Of a stretch of DNA of 64,000 bases, positions 1-6,798 are shown piece by piece. The stretch lies in contig JBGSXL010000004.1 of the NCBI GenBank assembly GCA_041751425.1, positions 156,665 through 220,664 on the forward strand, given 5' to 3'. Made by a program: the position numbers and the translations under genes. Source of the DNA: JAVVEG01 sp041751425 (lineage in GTDB: Bacteria; Pseudomonadota; Gammaproteobacteria; Pseudomonadales; Pseudohongiellaceae). Numbering within the stretch: position 1 is the stretch's first letter; the number at the start of each line of letters is the position of its first letter. The notes below the pieces were generated by a model that saw nothing but the letters and a program-made list of their open reading frames with translations, was not told where the DNA came from and searched no databases.

Positions 1-252
1 CAACGCACTGAAGGATGCCAGTGCGTCTCGGGTAGCTGCATCACCACTGGCTTGAACCAGAAATGCAACTGCCTTGTTGTTGTCGTACCAAGCCATGTGA
101 TGAAACAGACCGTCCTGATCCAGCAGGGCAAAGTCACCCACGCGCTCTTGCGCGAAACTTTGGCCAGAGCTCAGTGTGAATGCCAAAGCGGTTACGCCGG
201 CAAGTACTGTTTTCCTGCCATTGAACTGCAAACCTTTGAACAACTTATGCAT
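1..252 (-). CDS. Exported redoxin/thioredoxin-fold-like protein, N-terminal 84 residues (partial)
   Basis: The reading frame enters from the left edge and begins at ATG 250-252, preceded by a strong GGAGGGG ribosome binding site. The first ~36 residues form a Sec signal peptide: a basic start (HKLFK, NGRK), a hydrophobic stretch (VLAGVTALAFTL) and a likely cleavage site after SFA. The mature start VGDFALLDQDGLFHHMAWYD resembles the first beta strands of redoxin (AhpC/TSA/SCO-like) domains, where a 'GDF.L.D..G' strand precedes the active site. The catalytic cysteine region lies outside the window, so activity cannot be judged. The frame is antisense to a weaker plus-strand ORF that I discount. 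Family assignment is inference from about 50 residues. Confidence 0.6.
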   Translation of the reverse strand, partial: MHKLFKGLQFNGRKTVLAGVTALAFTLSSGQSFAQERVGDFALLDQDGLFHHMAWYDNNKAVAFLVQASGDAATRDALASFSAL

Positions 253-368
253 AATCCCCTCCGGCGTAAAGCCAGCAACAAAATTAAATTAACCAGACCC
301 GGGAGACTCCTGCCTGATGGACTTCTTCAGGGAAAATGAACTCATTCATAAATGAGCCAGGTCGTGCG

Positions 369-421
369 CCGAGGTTAACATTAACCCCTGCAAAGAACAA
401 TCTTGAAATGGGTAACCTCGG
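369..421. promoter_or_regulatory. Inverted repeats upstream of the redoxin-like gene
   Basis: CCGAGGTTA (369-377) and TAACCTCGG (413-421) are perfect inverted copies. Nested in the left arm is GGTTAA-CA-TTAACC (373-386). They lie 120-170 bases upstream of the start of the minus-strand exported gene, where an operator or leader hairpin would be plausible. No clear -10/-35 pair was seen with them. Function is inference. Confidence 0.3.
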
Positions 422-500
422 GAAGAAAAGTAACCTTTTTGCGCGCGATGCTATATTCGAGTTGACGCTGGAATGTAGAGCGAAGCATGGCACTCTGAAT

Positions 501-539
501 GTCGAGCTTGAGCCAGGAGGTGGCTCGAATCGGGACACG
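501..539. repeat. Partial copy of the multi-stem intergenic repeat
   Basis: This stretch resembles the left flank of the full copy starting near 557: both read gagcttgag/gagttggagc, then ggaggt, then TCGAATCGGGACACG (525-539 and 582-596, identical 15 bases). It breaks off before the hairpins, so it looks like a truncated direct duplicate of the left end of the 561-682 element. Confidence 0.6.
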
Positions 540-560
540 GTATTAAACGCTTCGTAGTTC

Positions 561-682
561 GAGTTGGAGCTGGGAGGTACTTCGAATCGGGACACGCCCA
601 CAAGTACATCCTTGTAGGGCTCGATCGCCCGCCGTCCTGGCGGTCGACGGTCCCGCTCCGAAGTACCTCCCACCACCAACTC
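561..682. repeat. Multi-stem palindromic intergenic repeat, copy 1
   Basis: The 122-base element folds on paper into a closed, branched structure. Outer stems are GAGTTGG 561-567 with CCAACTC 676-682, GGGAGGTACTTCG 572-584 with CGAAGTACCTCCC 659-671, and CGGGAC 588-593 with GTCCCG 650-655. Inside are two hairpins: GCCCACAAG/CTTGTaGGGC (596-620) and CCGCC-gtcct-GGCGG (629-643). It codes for nothing recognisable; the 169-residue minus ORF across it is repeat-derived. A second, inverted and diverged copy lies at 912-1006. This resembles REP/BIME-type extragenic elements in being palindromic, but I do not recognise the family. Confidence 0.75.
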
Positions 683-911
683 TGGCCTTAGTGTTCGCTC
701 GAAGAGTGGTGAACCAACACTTCTTTTCGCAGCTAGCGCACACTCAGAACGTGCAAGCGTTACTGAGGACAACTTCGATCTACGTGCAACCAATCGCCAA
801 CATCGTCAACCGCGCTCGTTCGAAGCGTGTCATATCAGCTCATCGCAATCCCGGTGCAAATGAAGCAAGCAAAGGTATCTAGTCGTCCGCACACGGCCAG
901 GTCGGTGGTGT

Positions 912-1006
912 GGGTGGCCGCGTGCAGGACCGTCGACCGCCAAGGATGGCGGGCGAACGAGCCTTACAGGGATGTACTTGTAGGCGTGTCCTGAGCGCGG
1001 CTACCC
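912..1006. repeat. Multi-stem palindromic intergenic repeat, copy 2 (inverted)
   Basis: Bases 927-991 are a close reverse-complement match to 590-653. The inner hairpins are preserved (GCCTtACAGG/CTTGTAGGC at 961-985, with a G-T wobble). The closing stems have changed sequence but still pair: GCCGCG 917-922 with CGCGGC 996-1001, CAGGAC 925-930 with GTCCTG 988-993, and GGGT 912-915 with ACCC 1003-1006. Paired changes between the copies suggest that structure is being maintained. The 683-911 interval between the copies holds no gene I can support. Confidence 0.7.
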
Positions 1007-1086
1007 TCAGCGCCGACCGATCTACGGAGTGACTGCTCTATGCCACTCCGCATCACTGCCCAAGTTGCAGAGTATTTGCGATGGGC

Positions 1087-1112
1087 AAAAAAAAGGCGTC
1101 CAGATGGACGCC
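1087..1112 (-). terminator. Rho-independent terminator after tRNA-Pro
   Basis: On the minus strand GGCGTCC (1106-1112) and GGACGCC (1095-1101) form a 7-bp stem with a four-base loop, followed by a run of eight T (1087-1094). It sits 15 bases beyond the encoded CCA of tRNA-Pro. Confidence 0.9.
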
Positions 1113-1126
1113 CGTTCTTTGATTTT

Positions 1127-1203
1127 TGGTCGGGACAGCAGGATTTGAACCTACGACCCCCAGTCCCCCAGACTGGTGCGCTACCAGGCTGCGCTATGCC
1201 CCG
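1127..1203 (-). tRNA. tRNA-Pro (anticodon GGG)
   Basis: Read on the minus strand, the 77-nt gene has acceptor arms CGGGGCA/TGTCCCG, discriminator A and an encoded CCA end (1127-1129). The D arm contains AGCGCAGCCTGGTAGCGC, the anticodon stem is CCAGT/ACTGG with loop CTGGGGG (anticodon GGG), and the T arm is GTTCAAATC. All arms pair. Confidence 0.96.
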
Positions 1204-1248
1204 AAATCTGTGAATGAGCGGTAGTTGGGCCCGGCCACAGAGCGAGGC

Positions 1249-1276
1249 ATTATACTGACCGTGGCTTGCTATGCAA
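1249..1276 (-). promoter_or_regulatory. Sigma-70 promoter of tRNA-Pro
   Basis: On the minus strand TTGCAT (1271-1276) and a perfect TATAAT (1249-1254) are separated by 16 bases, about 45 bases before the tRNA 5' end. It matches the consensus well and lies downstream of the merR-like gene's stop at 1317, so the tRNA has its own start. Confidence 0.7.
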
Positions 1277-1316
1277 TAGCAGAATTATCGTATTACAGAT
1301 TGCTACAGCCGGCGTA

Positions 1317-1667
1317 TTAAAGCTGCGCTATGACTTCCTGCAACTCTTGAATGGTCGCTTTCAACACCGCGTTGTCAAACGTTGGTGCCGCATGCTCTTC
1401 TGAACCATTCATGCGCTGTCTGGCTCCACCAATTGTGAAGCCCTGATCGTATAGCAGAGACTTGATCTGACGGATCAGAATGACATCCTGACGTTGATAG
1501 TAACGACGGTTGCCACGTCTTTTAACGGGCTTGAGTTGGGGAAACTCCTGCTCCCAATAGCGCAACACATGAGGCTTTACTGCGCAGAGTTCACCGACCT
1601 CACCAATCGTGAAGTAACGCTTGGCAGGAATTTCTGGCAATTCGTCGTTATTGCTTGGTTCCAGCAT
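1317..1667 (-). CDS. MerR-family DNA-binding protein downstream of ihfA
   Basis: This 116-residue protein has a MerR-type winged helix at residues ~16-85, with YFTIGEVGELCAVKPHVLRY followed by the typical basic wing KRRGNRRYYQRQDV. A short C-terminal helical tail follows. No metal-binding cysteine cluster or drug-binding domain is present, so it is the small MerR relative that commonly follows ihfA in gammaproteobacteria (established context); its target is unknown. The start ATG at 1667 lies inside the ihfA 3' end (20-base overlap), implying translational coupling as the last gene of the pheST-ihfA operon. Length is normal for this group (~115-120 aa). Confidence 0.9.
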   Translation of the reverse strand: MLEPSNNDELPEIPAKRYFTIGEVGELCAVKPHVLRYWEQEFPQLKPVKRRGNRRYYQRQDVILIRQIKSLLYDQGFTIGGARQRMNGSEEHAAPTFDNAVLKATIQELQEVIAQL

Positions 1668-1956
1668 AATTTTCTACTCGCGCCTTGAGCTTTTGGCCGG
1701 GTCTGAATGTCACCACTCTCCGGGCTTTTATTGGAATCTCTTCGCCAGTTTTAGGGTTTCGGCCCGGTCGCTGCTTTTTATCGCGCAGATCGAAATTGCC
1801 AAAGCCAGAAATTTTAACCTGCTCGTTGGATTCCAATGACAAACGGATCTCTTCAAAGAACTGTTCTACCAGTTCCTTGGCTTCTCTTTTGTTAACACCA
1901 AGCTCTTCAAATAAGCGCTCGGCCATTTCGGCTTTAGTCAGTGCCCCGTCTGCCAT
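1648..1956 (-). CDS. ihfA: Integration host factor subunit alpha
   Basis: The 102-residue protein is a DNABII-family subunit that pairs with IHF-beta (encoded here at 17112-17408) to bend DNA sharply in recombination, replication and transcription. The sequence shows the opening helices (LTKAEMAERLFEELGVNKRE), the hinge VKISGFGNFDLRDK and the beta-arm PGRNPKTGEEIPI with the proline that intercalates at the bend, then the C-terminal FRPGQKLKARVE. It starts 15 bases after the pheT stop, the usual pheST-ihfA order, and overlaps the merR-like gene. Confidence 0.97.
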   Translation of the reverse strand: MADGALTKAEMAERLFEELGVNKREAKELVEQFFEEIRLSLESNEQVKISGFGNFDLRDKKQRPGRNPKTGEEIPIKARRVVTFRPGQKLKARVENYAGTKQ

Positions 1957-1971
1957 AGTTAATTCCTTAAC

Positions 1972-4359
1972 CTAATTCCTTAACTTTGCATTAAATTTGT
2001 CTTCTAGCTCTTTGACACAACTATTAATTATCGTATTTATGTCGTCGTCGCCTAGAGTGCGCGAAGGATGCTGTAAGGTCAAGCCCAAAGCAACGCTTTT
2101 TTTACTTTTTTCTATTGCATCGCCTTGATATACATCAAATATTCGCAGTTCCTTGAGCAAAGCACCCGCTTTTTGCCGAATTACCTGCATAATTTCGTTG
2201 CCGGAGACCGTTTTGTCGATGAGGACTGCCAGGTCGCGACTGACTTCCGGGAAGCGCGACAATTCTGCCGCTTTGGGTAATAAAGCCTGCTGAACTGCAT
2301 CCAGATTTAGTTCGAACAGGAAGATATTGTCGCTGATATCCATGGAGCGTTGCAGAGAAGGACTCAGAGCGCCGAGCACCCCCACCTTTCTGCCGTCCAG
2401 ATGCAACTCTGCGCATTGTCCCGGGTGCAGCGCCTCGTTCGTGGCTACTACAAACTCCACCCTGTTGCTGTTGCGACCCAACGACAACAAAGACTCTACG
2501 TCACCCTTAAGATCGTAGAAATCGACATCGGCCTTATCATTGCACCAGTCCAGCGGGCGTCGTGCGCCTGAAATCAGGCCGGCTATAGTGACAGGCTGCG
2601 CTATGGTGGCATCCGTCCGCAGAAATATCTGTCCGGTTTCGAACAGACGTATTCTGCTTTGCTGACGATTGGCGTTGTGCAGATAGGCACTTAACAGGCC
2701 GGGCCAGATGCTTGTGCGCATGACGGCCATATCGCTGGAGATTGGATTCTGCACAGACACGGGCTCCGGCCTGCTTTTCAGTTTCGCCAGTAAAGCGGGT
2801 TCCACAAAGCTATAGGTAATGACTTCCTGATAGCCTAAAGACACCAGTCTGTCCTTCAAGCGACCAAGCGGTGTGAGTGTTTCAGGTTGCGGGCGCAGGG
2901 CAAGCCGCGCTGAGCTGCGGGACTTGGGCAGACGGTTGTAACCGTACACCCGTGCCAGCTCTTCAATCAGATCCGCTTCGATACTGATATCAAATCGGCA
3001 CGCCGGGACATTAACCTGCAGGCCTTCTGCGTCACTTGCCTTGATGGTCAGTCCAAGTCTGGTCAAAATATCCTTGATCTCTGCCTCTGGAATGCTCATA
3101 CCGAGTATTCTGCTGACATTGGCATAACTGAGCGCGACGTTGACGGGTTGCGGCAAGTTACCCGTCATTTCCAGCACAGGGCTCGGTTGACCGCCTACAA
3201 TGTCCAGCAGCAACGCTGTCGCCCTTTCCATTGCTACAGCCTGAATACTGTAATCCACCCCGCGTTCGTACCGGTGCGAGGCATCCGTATGCAAACCGTA
3301 TTTGCGCGCTCTGCCAGCAACCGCCATTGGTGCAAAAAAGGCACATTCCAGGAACACATCCTGAGTCTGTTCCGATACAGCGGAATGCAGACCACCCATG
3401 ACCCCGGCTATCGCCAATGCTTTGCTCGCATCTGCAATTACCATGGTATCGGGTTGTAAACTCATTTCTTTACCGTCCAGCAGCGTCAGTTTTTCACCGG
3501 CCGTGGCCATGCGGACAACAATACCCTTGTCCAGATTGGCGAGATCGAAGGCATGCATGGGCTGCCCGAGTTCCAGCAGGACATAATTGGTAACGTCCAC
3601 GACAGCGTCTATACTGCGCACGCCACTGCGACGCAGCTTCTCCTGCATCCACAATGGGGTTTTCGCCTTGATATCCACCCCTTTAATTATTCTGCCAAGA
3701 TAACGGGGGCAGGCATCGGGTACCCGGATATCTATGGGGAAGGTGTCAGCAATAACGGCGGAAACGGTAGCTATCGCGGGCTGGGTAACTTCAGTACGAT
3801 TCAGCACCGCAATCTCGCGTGCAAGACCAATAATGCCCAGACAGTCGCCGCGGTTGGGAGTCAGATCCAGAGTGATACTGACATCATCCAGTTGCAGATA
3901 TTCACGTAAATTCGCGCCTACGGGTGCATCCTGCGCCAGTTCCAGCAGGCCGTCAGAGCTTTCTGCCAGCCCCAGTTCAGCTGCTGAACACAGCATTCCG
4001 TTAGATTCTACGCCGCGCAGGCTGACTTTCTTGATATGTACAGGTTGGTCAGGAGTCGCTCCCGGCAGTACAGCTTCTACCGGCGCGAATGGGACTTTGA
4101 GGCCGGTGCGCACATTGGCAGCACCGCAGACCACTTGAAACACTGCGGAACCATTTTTTACCTGGCAGACGCGCAGTTTTTCGGCATCGGGATGCTGCTC
4201 AACGCTAAGCACCTCCGCAACAACGATATGGGAAAACTCGCCAGCAACCGGCTCCACGCCATCCACTTCCAGCCCTGCCATGGTCAATTGCTCTACCAAG
4301 GCTTGCCTGTCAATGGGGATGTCTACCCACTCGCGCATCCATTGTTCGCTGAAAATCAT
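1972..4359 (-). CDS. pheT: Phenylalanine--tRNA ligase beta subunit
   Basis: The protein is the structural and editing subunit of the alpha2-beta2 enzyme that charges tRNA-Phe. I place the start at ATG 4357-4359 (MIFSEQWMREWVDI), giving 795 residues, the same length as the E. coli protein. The longer frame uses a TTG nine codons upstream. Visible parts are the N-terminal tRNA-binding (EMAP-like) domain at ~40-150 (VLSVEQHPDAEKLRVCQV), the B3/B4 editing region, the B5 domain and the catalytic-core-like region, and a C-terminal ferredoxin-fold anticodon-binding domain (FPEVSRDLAVLID). It follows pheS after 74 bases in the same operon. Confidence 0.97.
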   Translation of the reverse strand: MIFSEQWMREWVDIPIDRQALVEQLTMAGLEVDGVEPVAGEFSHIVVAEVLSVEQHPDAEKLRVCQVKNGSAVFQVVCGAANVRTGLKVPFAPVEAVLPGATPDQPVHIKKVSLRGVESNGMLCSAAELGLAESSDGLLELAQDAPVGANLREYLQLDDVSITLDLTPNRGDCLGIIGLAREIAVLNRTEVTQPAIATVSAVIADTFPIDIRVPDACPRYLGRIIKGVDIKAKTPLWMQEKLRRSGVRSIDAVVDVTNYVLLELGQPMHAFDLANLDKGIVVRMATAGEKLTLLDGKEMSLQPDTMVIADASKALAIAGVMGGLHSAVSEQTQDVFLECAFFAPMAVAGRARKYGLHTDASHRYERGVDYSIQAVAMERATALLLDIVGGQPSPVLEMTGNLPQPVNVALSYANVSRILGMSIPEAEIKDILTRLGLTIKASDAEGLQVNVPACRFDISIEADLIEELARVYGYNRLPKSRSSARLALRPQPETLTPLGRLKDRLVSLGYQEVITYSFVEPALLAKLKSRPEPVSVQNPISSDMAVMRTSIWPGLLSAYLHNANRQQSRIRLFETGQIFLRTDATIAQPVTIAGLISGARRPLDWCNDKADVDFYDLKGDVESLLSLGRNSNRVEFVVATNEALHPGQCAELHLDGRKVGVLGALSPSLQRSMDISDNIFLFELNLDAVQQALLPKAAELSRFPEVSRDLAVLIDKTVSGNEIMQVIRQKAGALLKELRIFDVYQGDAIEKSKKSVALGLTLQHPSRTLGDDDINTIINSCVKELEDKFNAKLRN

Positions 4360-4433
4360 GTTCTGACACTCATTGCCTGTGTACAAGCTTCTTCTGGGAA
4401 ATTGGTTTTCTTATATCGTGCAAATTTTTCAGG

Positions 4434-5450
4434 TCAGTTGAATTGCCTGAGGAACCGCAGGTCGTTCTCGAAGAACAAACGCAAATCGTTGACGCCATAG
4501 CGCAGCATGGCGAGCCGCTCAACACCCATGCCGAAGGCGAAGCCATTGTATTTAGTCGAGTCAATATTGGAGCTTTCCAGCACGCTGGGGTGCACCATGC
4601 CGCAACCCATCACTTCCAGCCAGCCGGACTGGCTGCAGACACGACAACCCTTGCCATCACACATGACACACGCCATATCCACCTCGGCAGACGGTTCAGT
4701 GAACGGGAAATAGGACGGGCGGAAACGCACCGGCAGATCTTTTTCAAAGAACATTTGCAGAAACTCTTCAACCGTTCCTTTCAGATCAGCGAAGCTGACT
4801 GTGTCATCAATCAGCAAACCTTCCACCTGGTGAAACATCGGCGTGTGGGTCAGATCGGAGTCGCAACGATAGACACGGCCCGGACAGATCATACGAAACG
4901 GAGGTTGGCTGCTCTCCATAACTCGCACCTGCACTGGCGAAGTGTGAGTTCGCAACACCGTGGCTGGATCTATATAAAAAGTATCATGCATGGCTCTGGC
5001 CGGATGATGATCCGGAATGTTCAGAGCACTGAAGTTGTGGTAGTCATCTTCGATTTCAGGACCGATGGCGACGCTGTATCCGGCAGCCTGAAAGATTGCC
5101 TGAATGCGGTTAATCGTTTTGGTGACCGGGTGCAGACCCCCTTCGCTCTGTCGCCGCCCGGGCAGTGACACATCAAGTGTTTCTGAGGCTAAACGGGCGC
5201 TAAGGGATTGCTCCAGCAAATCCGCCTTGCGCGCTTCCAGAGCTTCCTGAACTTTGCGCTTGGCGGCATTAATCAATTCACCAGCTTGTGGACGTTGCTC
5301 AGGTTCCAGCTTTCCCAGGCCTTTCAGCAGTTCAGTGAGACTGCCCTTTTTGCCAAGAAAATCCACCCGCAGTTGTTCCAGCGCCCGTTCATCACCAGCG
5401 CTGGAAATCGCCTGCAGGGCAGCATTCACCAAAGAATCGGTATCCACCAT
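4434..5450 (-). CDS. pheS: Phenylalanine--tRNA ligase alpha subunit
   Basis: This class II catalytic subunit activates phenylalanine and transfers it to tRNA-Phe. The N-terminal coiled coil (residues ~1-85, with VDFLGKKGSLTELLKGLGKL) is followed by the catalytic core: motif 2 region (RMICPGRVYRCDSDLTHTPM), the phenylalanine pocket segment and motif 3 (GFAFGMGVERLAMLRYGVND). I choose ATG 5448-5450 (338 aa); an in-frame TTG four codons upstream is possible and neither has a clear Shine-Dalgarno. Only 31 bases separate it from the rplT stop. I see no pheM-like leader or attenuator of the E. coli type. Confidence 0.96.
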   Translation of the reverse strand: MVDTDSLVNAALQAISSAGDERALEQLRVDFLGKKGSLTELLKGLGKLEPEQRPQAGELINAAKRKVQEALEARKADLLEQSLSARLASETLDVSLPGRRQSEGGLHPVTKTINRIQAIFQAAGYSVAIGPEIEDDYHNFSALNIPDHHPARAMHDTFYIDPATVLRTHTSPVQVRVMESSQPPFRMICPGRVYRCDSDLTHTPMFHQVEGLLIDDTVSFADLKGTVEEFLQMFFEKDLPVRFRPSYFPFTEPSAEVDMACVMCDGKGCRVCSQSGWLEVMGCGMVHPSVLESSNIDSTKYNGFAFGMGVERLAMLRYGVNDLRLFFENDLRFLRQFN

Positions 5451-5481
5451 GAGTGTGCTCAATCAATCATCAAGGGAGGGT

Positions 5482-5841
5482 TTAGACGCCCAGACTTGCC
5501 TTGGCCTGATTAACCAATGCTGCGAAAGCTGCTTTGTCGTGCACAGCCAGATCCGCCATGACGCGACGATCGACAGCAATATTGGCTTTCTTCAAACCGG
5601 CAATCAATTGACTGTAAGTCATGCCATTGACGCGTGATTGTGCATTGATACGGGCAATCCACAACGCGCGGAAAACTCGCTTCTTGGCACGACGGTCACG
5701 ATATGCATATTGACCGGCCTTGGTGACGGCTTGCACAGCAACGCGGTAAACGCGACTACGCGCACCGTAATAGCCTTTGGCAAGCTTCAATACTTTTTTA
5801 TGTCTGCGGCGTGCAGTGACGCCTCTTTTAACTCGAGCCAC
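5482..5841 (-). CDS. rplT: 50S ribosomal protein L20
   Basis: The 119-residue, very basic protein binds 23S rRNA early in large-subunit assembly. It shows the signature start MARVKRGVTARRRHKKVLKL and the globular C-terminal part (ALWIARINAQSRVNGMTYSQ). In enteric bacteria L20 also represses rpmI-rplT translation by binding the leader RNA, and a structured leader is visible here upstream of rpmI. It lies 41 bases after rpmI in the infC-rpmI-rplT-pheS order. Confidence 0.98.
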   Translation of the reverse strand: MARVKRGVTARRRHKKVLKLAKGYYGARSRVYRVAVQAVTKAGQYAYRDRRAKKRVFRALWIARINAQSRVNGMTYSQLIAGLKKANIAVDRRVMADLAVHDKAAFAALVNQAKASLGV

Positions 5842-5882
5842 AATAAATTCCTCTTAAATAGTCAGATTAGGTAAACAGCTGC

Positions 5883-6080
5883 TTAGTTTTTACGCAGCAT
5901 ACGATCAATCAACGGCTTATCAGATGGATCAACCACTGATGTTCCCCGTAACTGACGCTTACGCTTGGTCGTCATTTTGGTGAGGATGTGACTCTTGTTG
6001 GCGCTTTTTCGCTTCCAGCCGGCACCGGTTGCCTTGAACCGTTTAGCTGCCCCGCGATGGGTTTTTGCTTTGGTAGCCAT
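5883..6080 (-). CDS. rpmI: 50S ribosomal protein L35
   Basis: The 65-residue basic protein matches bacterial L35 in length and composition. The start MATKAKTHRGAAKRFKATG and the ending PSDKPLIDRMLRKN fit the family. It sits between infC and rplT as in most bacteria. The 158-base gap to infC contains the structured leader described at 6158-6233. Confidence 0.98.
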   Translation of the reverse strand: MATKAKTHRGAAKRFKATGAGWKRKSANKSHILTKMTTKRKRQLRGTSVVDPSDKPLIDRMLRKN

Positions 6081-6157
6081 TTCATACTCCGCATTTATCG
6101 TCTCCCAGGTTTATGTGAAGGGAGCGATACAGGTTTAATAAACAAAAACCTTAACAA

Positions 6158-6233
6158 TAAAAAAATCCAGTGCTGACATAAGCTGAAACCGCAGCGCTTT
6201 ATGTCTACTGCGGTCCGCCGACAGCAATGGATT
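6158..6233 (-). promoter_or_regulatory. Structured infC-rpmI leader, terminator-like or L20 operator
   Basis: On the minus strand an 11-of-12 bp stem pairs AATCCATTGCTG (6222-6233) with CAGCACTGGATT (6164-6175), enclosing an inner hairpin GACATAA (6199-6205)/TTATGTC (6175-6181). A T-rich run follows directly. A second small dyad, AGGTTT/AAACCT, lies closer to rpmI. In enteric bacteria this interval carries the L20 translational operator, so an autoregulatory leader or partial terminator is likely; which one cannot be told from sequence alone. Confidence 0.6.
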
Positions 6234-6238
6234 GATGG

Positions 6239-6769
6239 TTAAGGTTTCTTCTTTTTAACAGGCGCCAACACCATAACGATCTGGCGACCTTCCATCTTGG
6301 GCTCTTGCTCTACAGCGCCGTGTTCAGCCAAATCCAGCCGAATACGTTGCACGAGCTCCATTCCAAGATGTTGATGGGCAAGCTCACGACCGCGGAATCT
6401 TAACGATACCTTGGCCTTGTCCCCATCATTCAGGAAACGTATCAGGTTGCGTAGTTTTACCTGATAATCCCCTTCTTCCGTCCCTGGTCGAAACTTGATT
6501 TCTTTCACAGAGGTCTTTCTCTGTTTCTTCTTGCTGGCAGCTTTTTGCTTCTTGATCTCAAAAATATGCTTGCCATAATCCATGAGCTTGCAAACGGGAG
6601 GCTCCGCCTCAGGCGCAATCATCACCAGATCCAGTTTGGCTTCACTCGCAACAGCCCTGGCTTCATCTATGGAAACAACACCGGCCTGCTCTCCATCCGC
6701 CAATACCAGACGAACTTCTGCAGCTTCGATATGTTCATTAATAACGGGCTTCTTCGAACTACTCCTCAT
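6239..6769 (-). CDS. infC: Translation initiation factor IF-3
   Basis: IF-3 binds the 30S subunit, discriminates against wrong start codons and prevents premature 50S joining. The N-terminal domain contains VINEHIEAAEVRLVL and MDYGKHIFEIKKQKAA; the linker is lysine-rich (KKQRKTSVKEIKFRPGTEEG); the C-terminal domain ends KMEGRQIVMVLAPV. The 176-residue frame opens at an ordinary ATG (6767-6769). Many infC genes instead use AUU or another rare start, and ATT codons further in cannot be excluded. The expected IF-3 C-domain fold is complete. thrS lies 29 bases upstream. Confidence 0.96.
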   Translation of the reverse strand: MRSSSKKPVINEHIEAAEVRLVLADGEQAGVVSIDEARAVASEAKLDLVMIAPEAEPPVCKLMDYGKHIFEIKKQKAASKKKQRKTSVKEIKFRPGTEEGDYQVKLRNLIRFLNDGDKAKVSLRFRGRELAHQHLGMELVQRIRLDLAEHGAVEQEPKMEGRQIVMVLAPVKKKKP

Positions 6770-6798
6770 AGGCGCTAGTGTATTCTCTCCAGATCAAA

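Noticed and set aside
284..793. 169-residue minus-strand reading frame
   Set aside because: It runs across the palindromic repeats and codes repeat-derived sequence with no domain; no ribosome binding site.
4443..5168. 241-residue plus-strand frame
   Set aside because: Entirely antisense to pheS, a well-supported gene; typical shadow frame.
5451..5481. pheM-like leader peptide and attenuator
   Set aside because: Only 31 bases separate rplT and pheS, too short for a leader peptide plus alternative hairpins.
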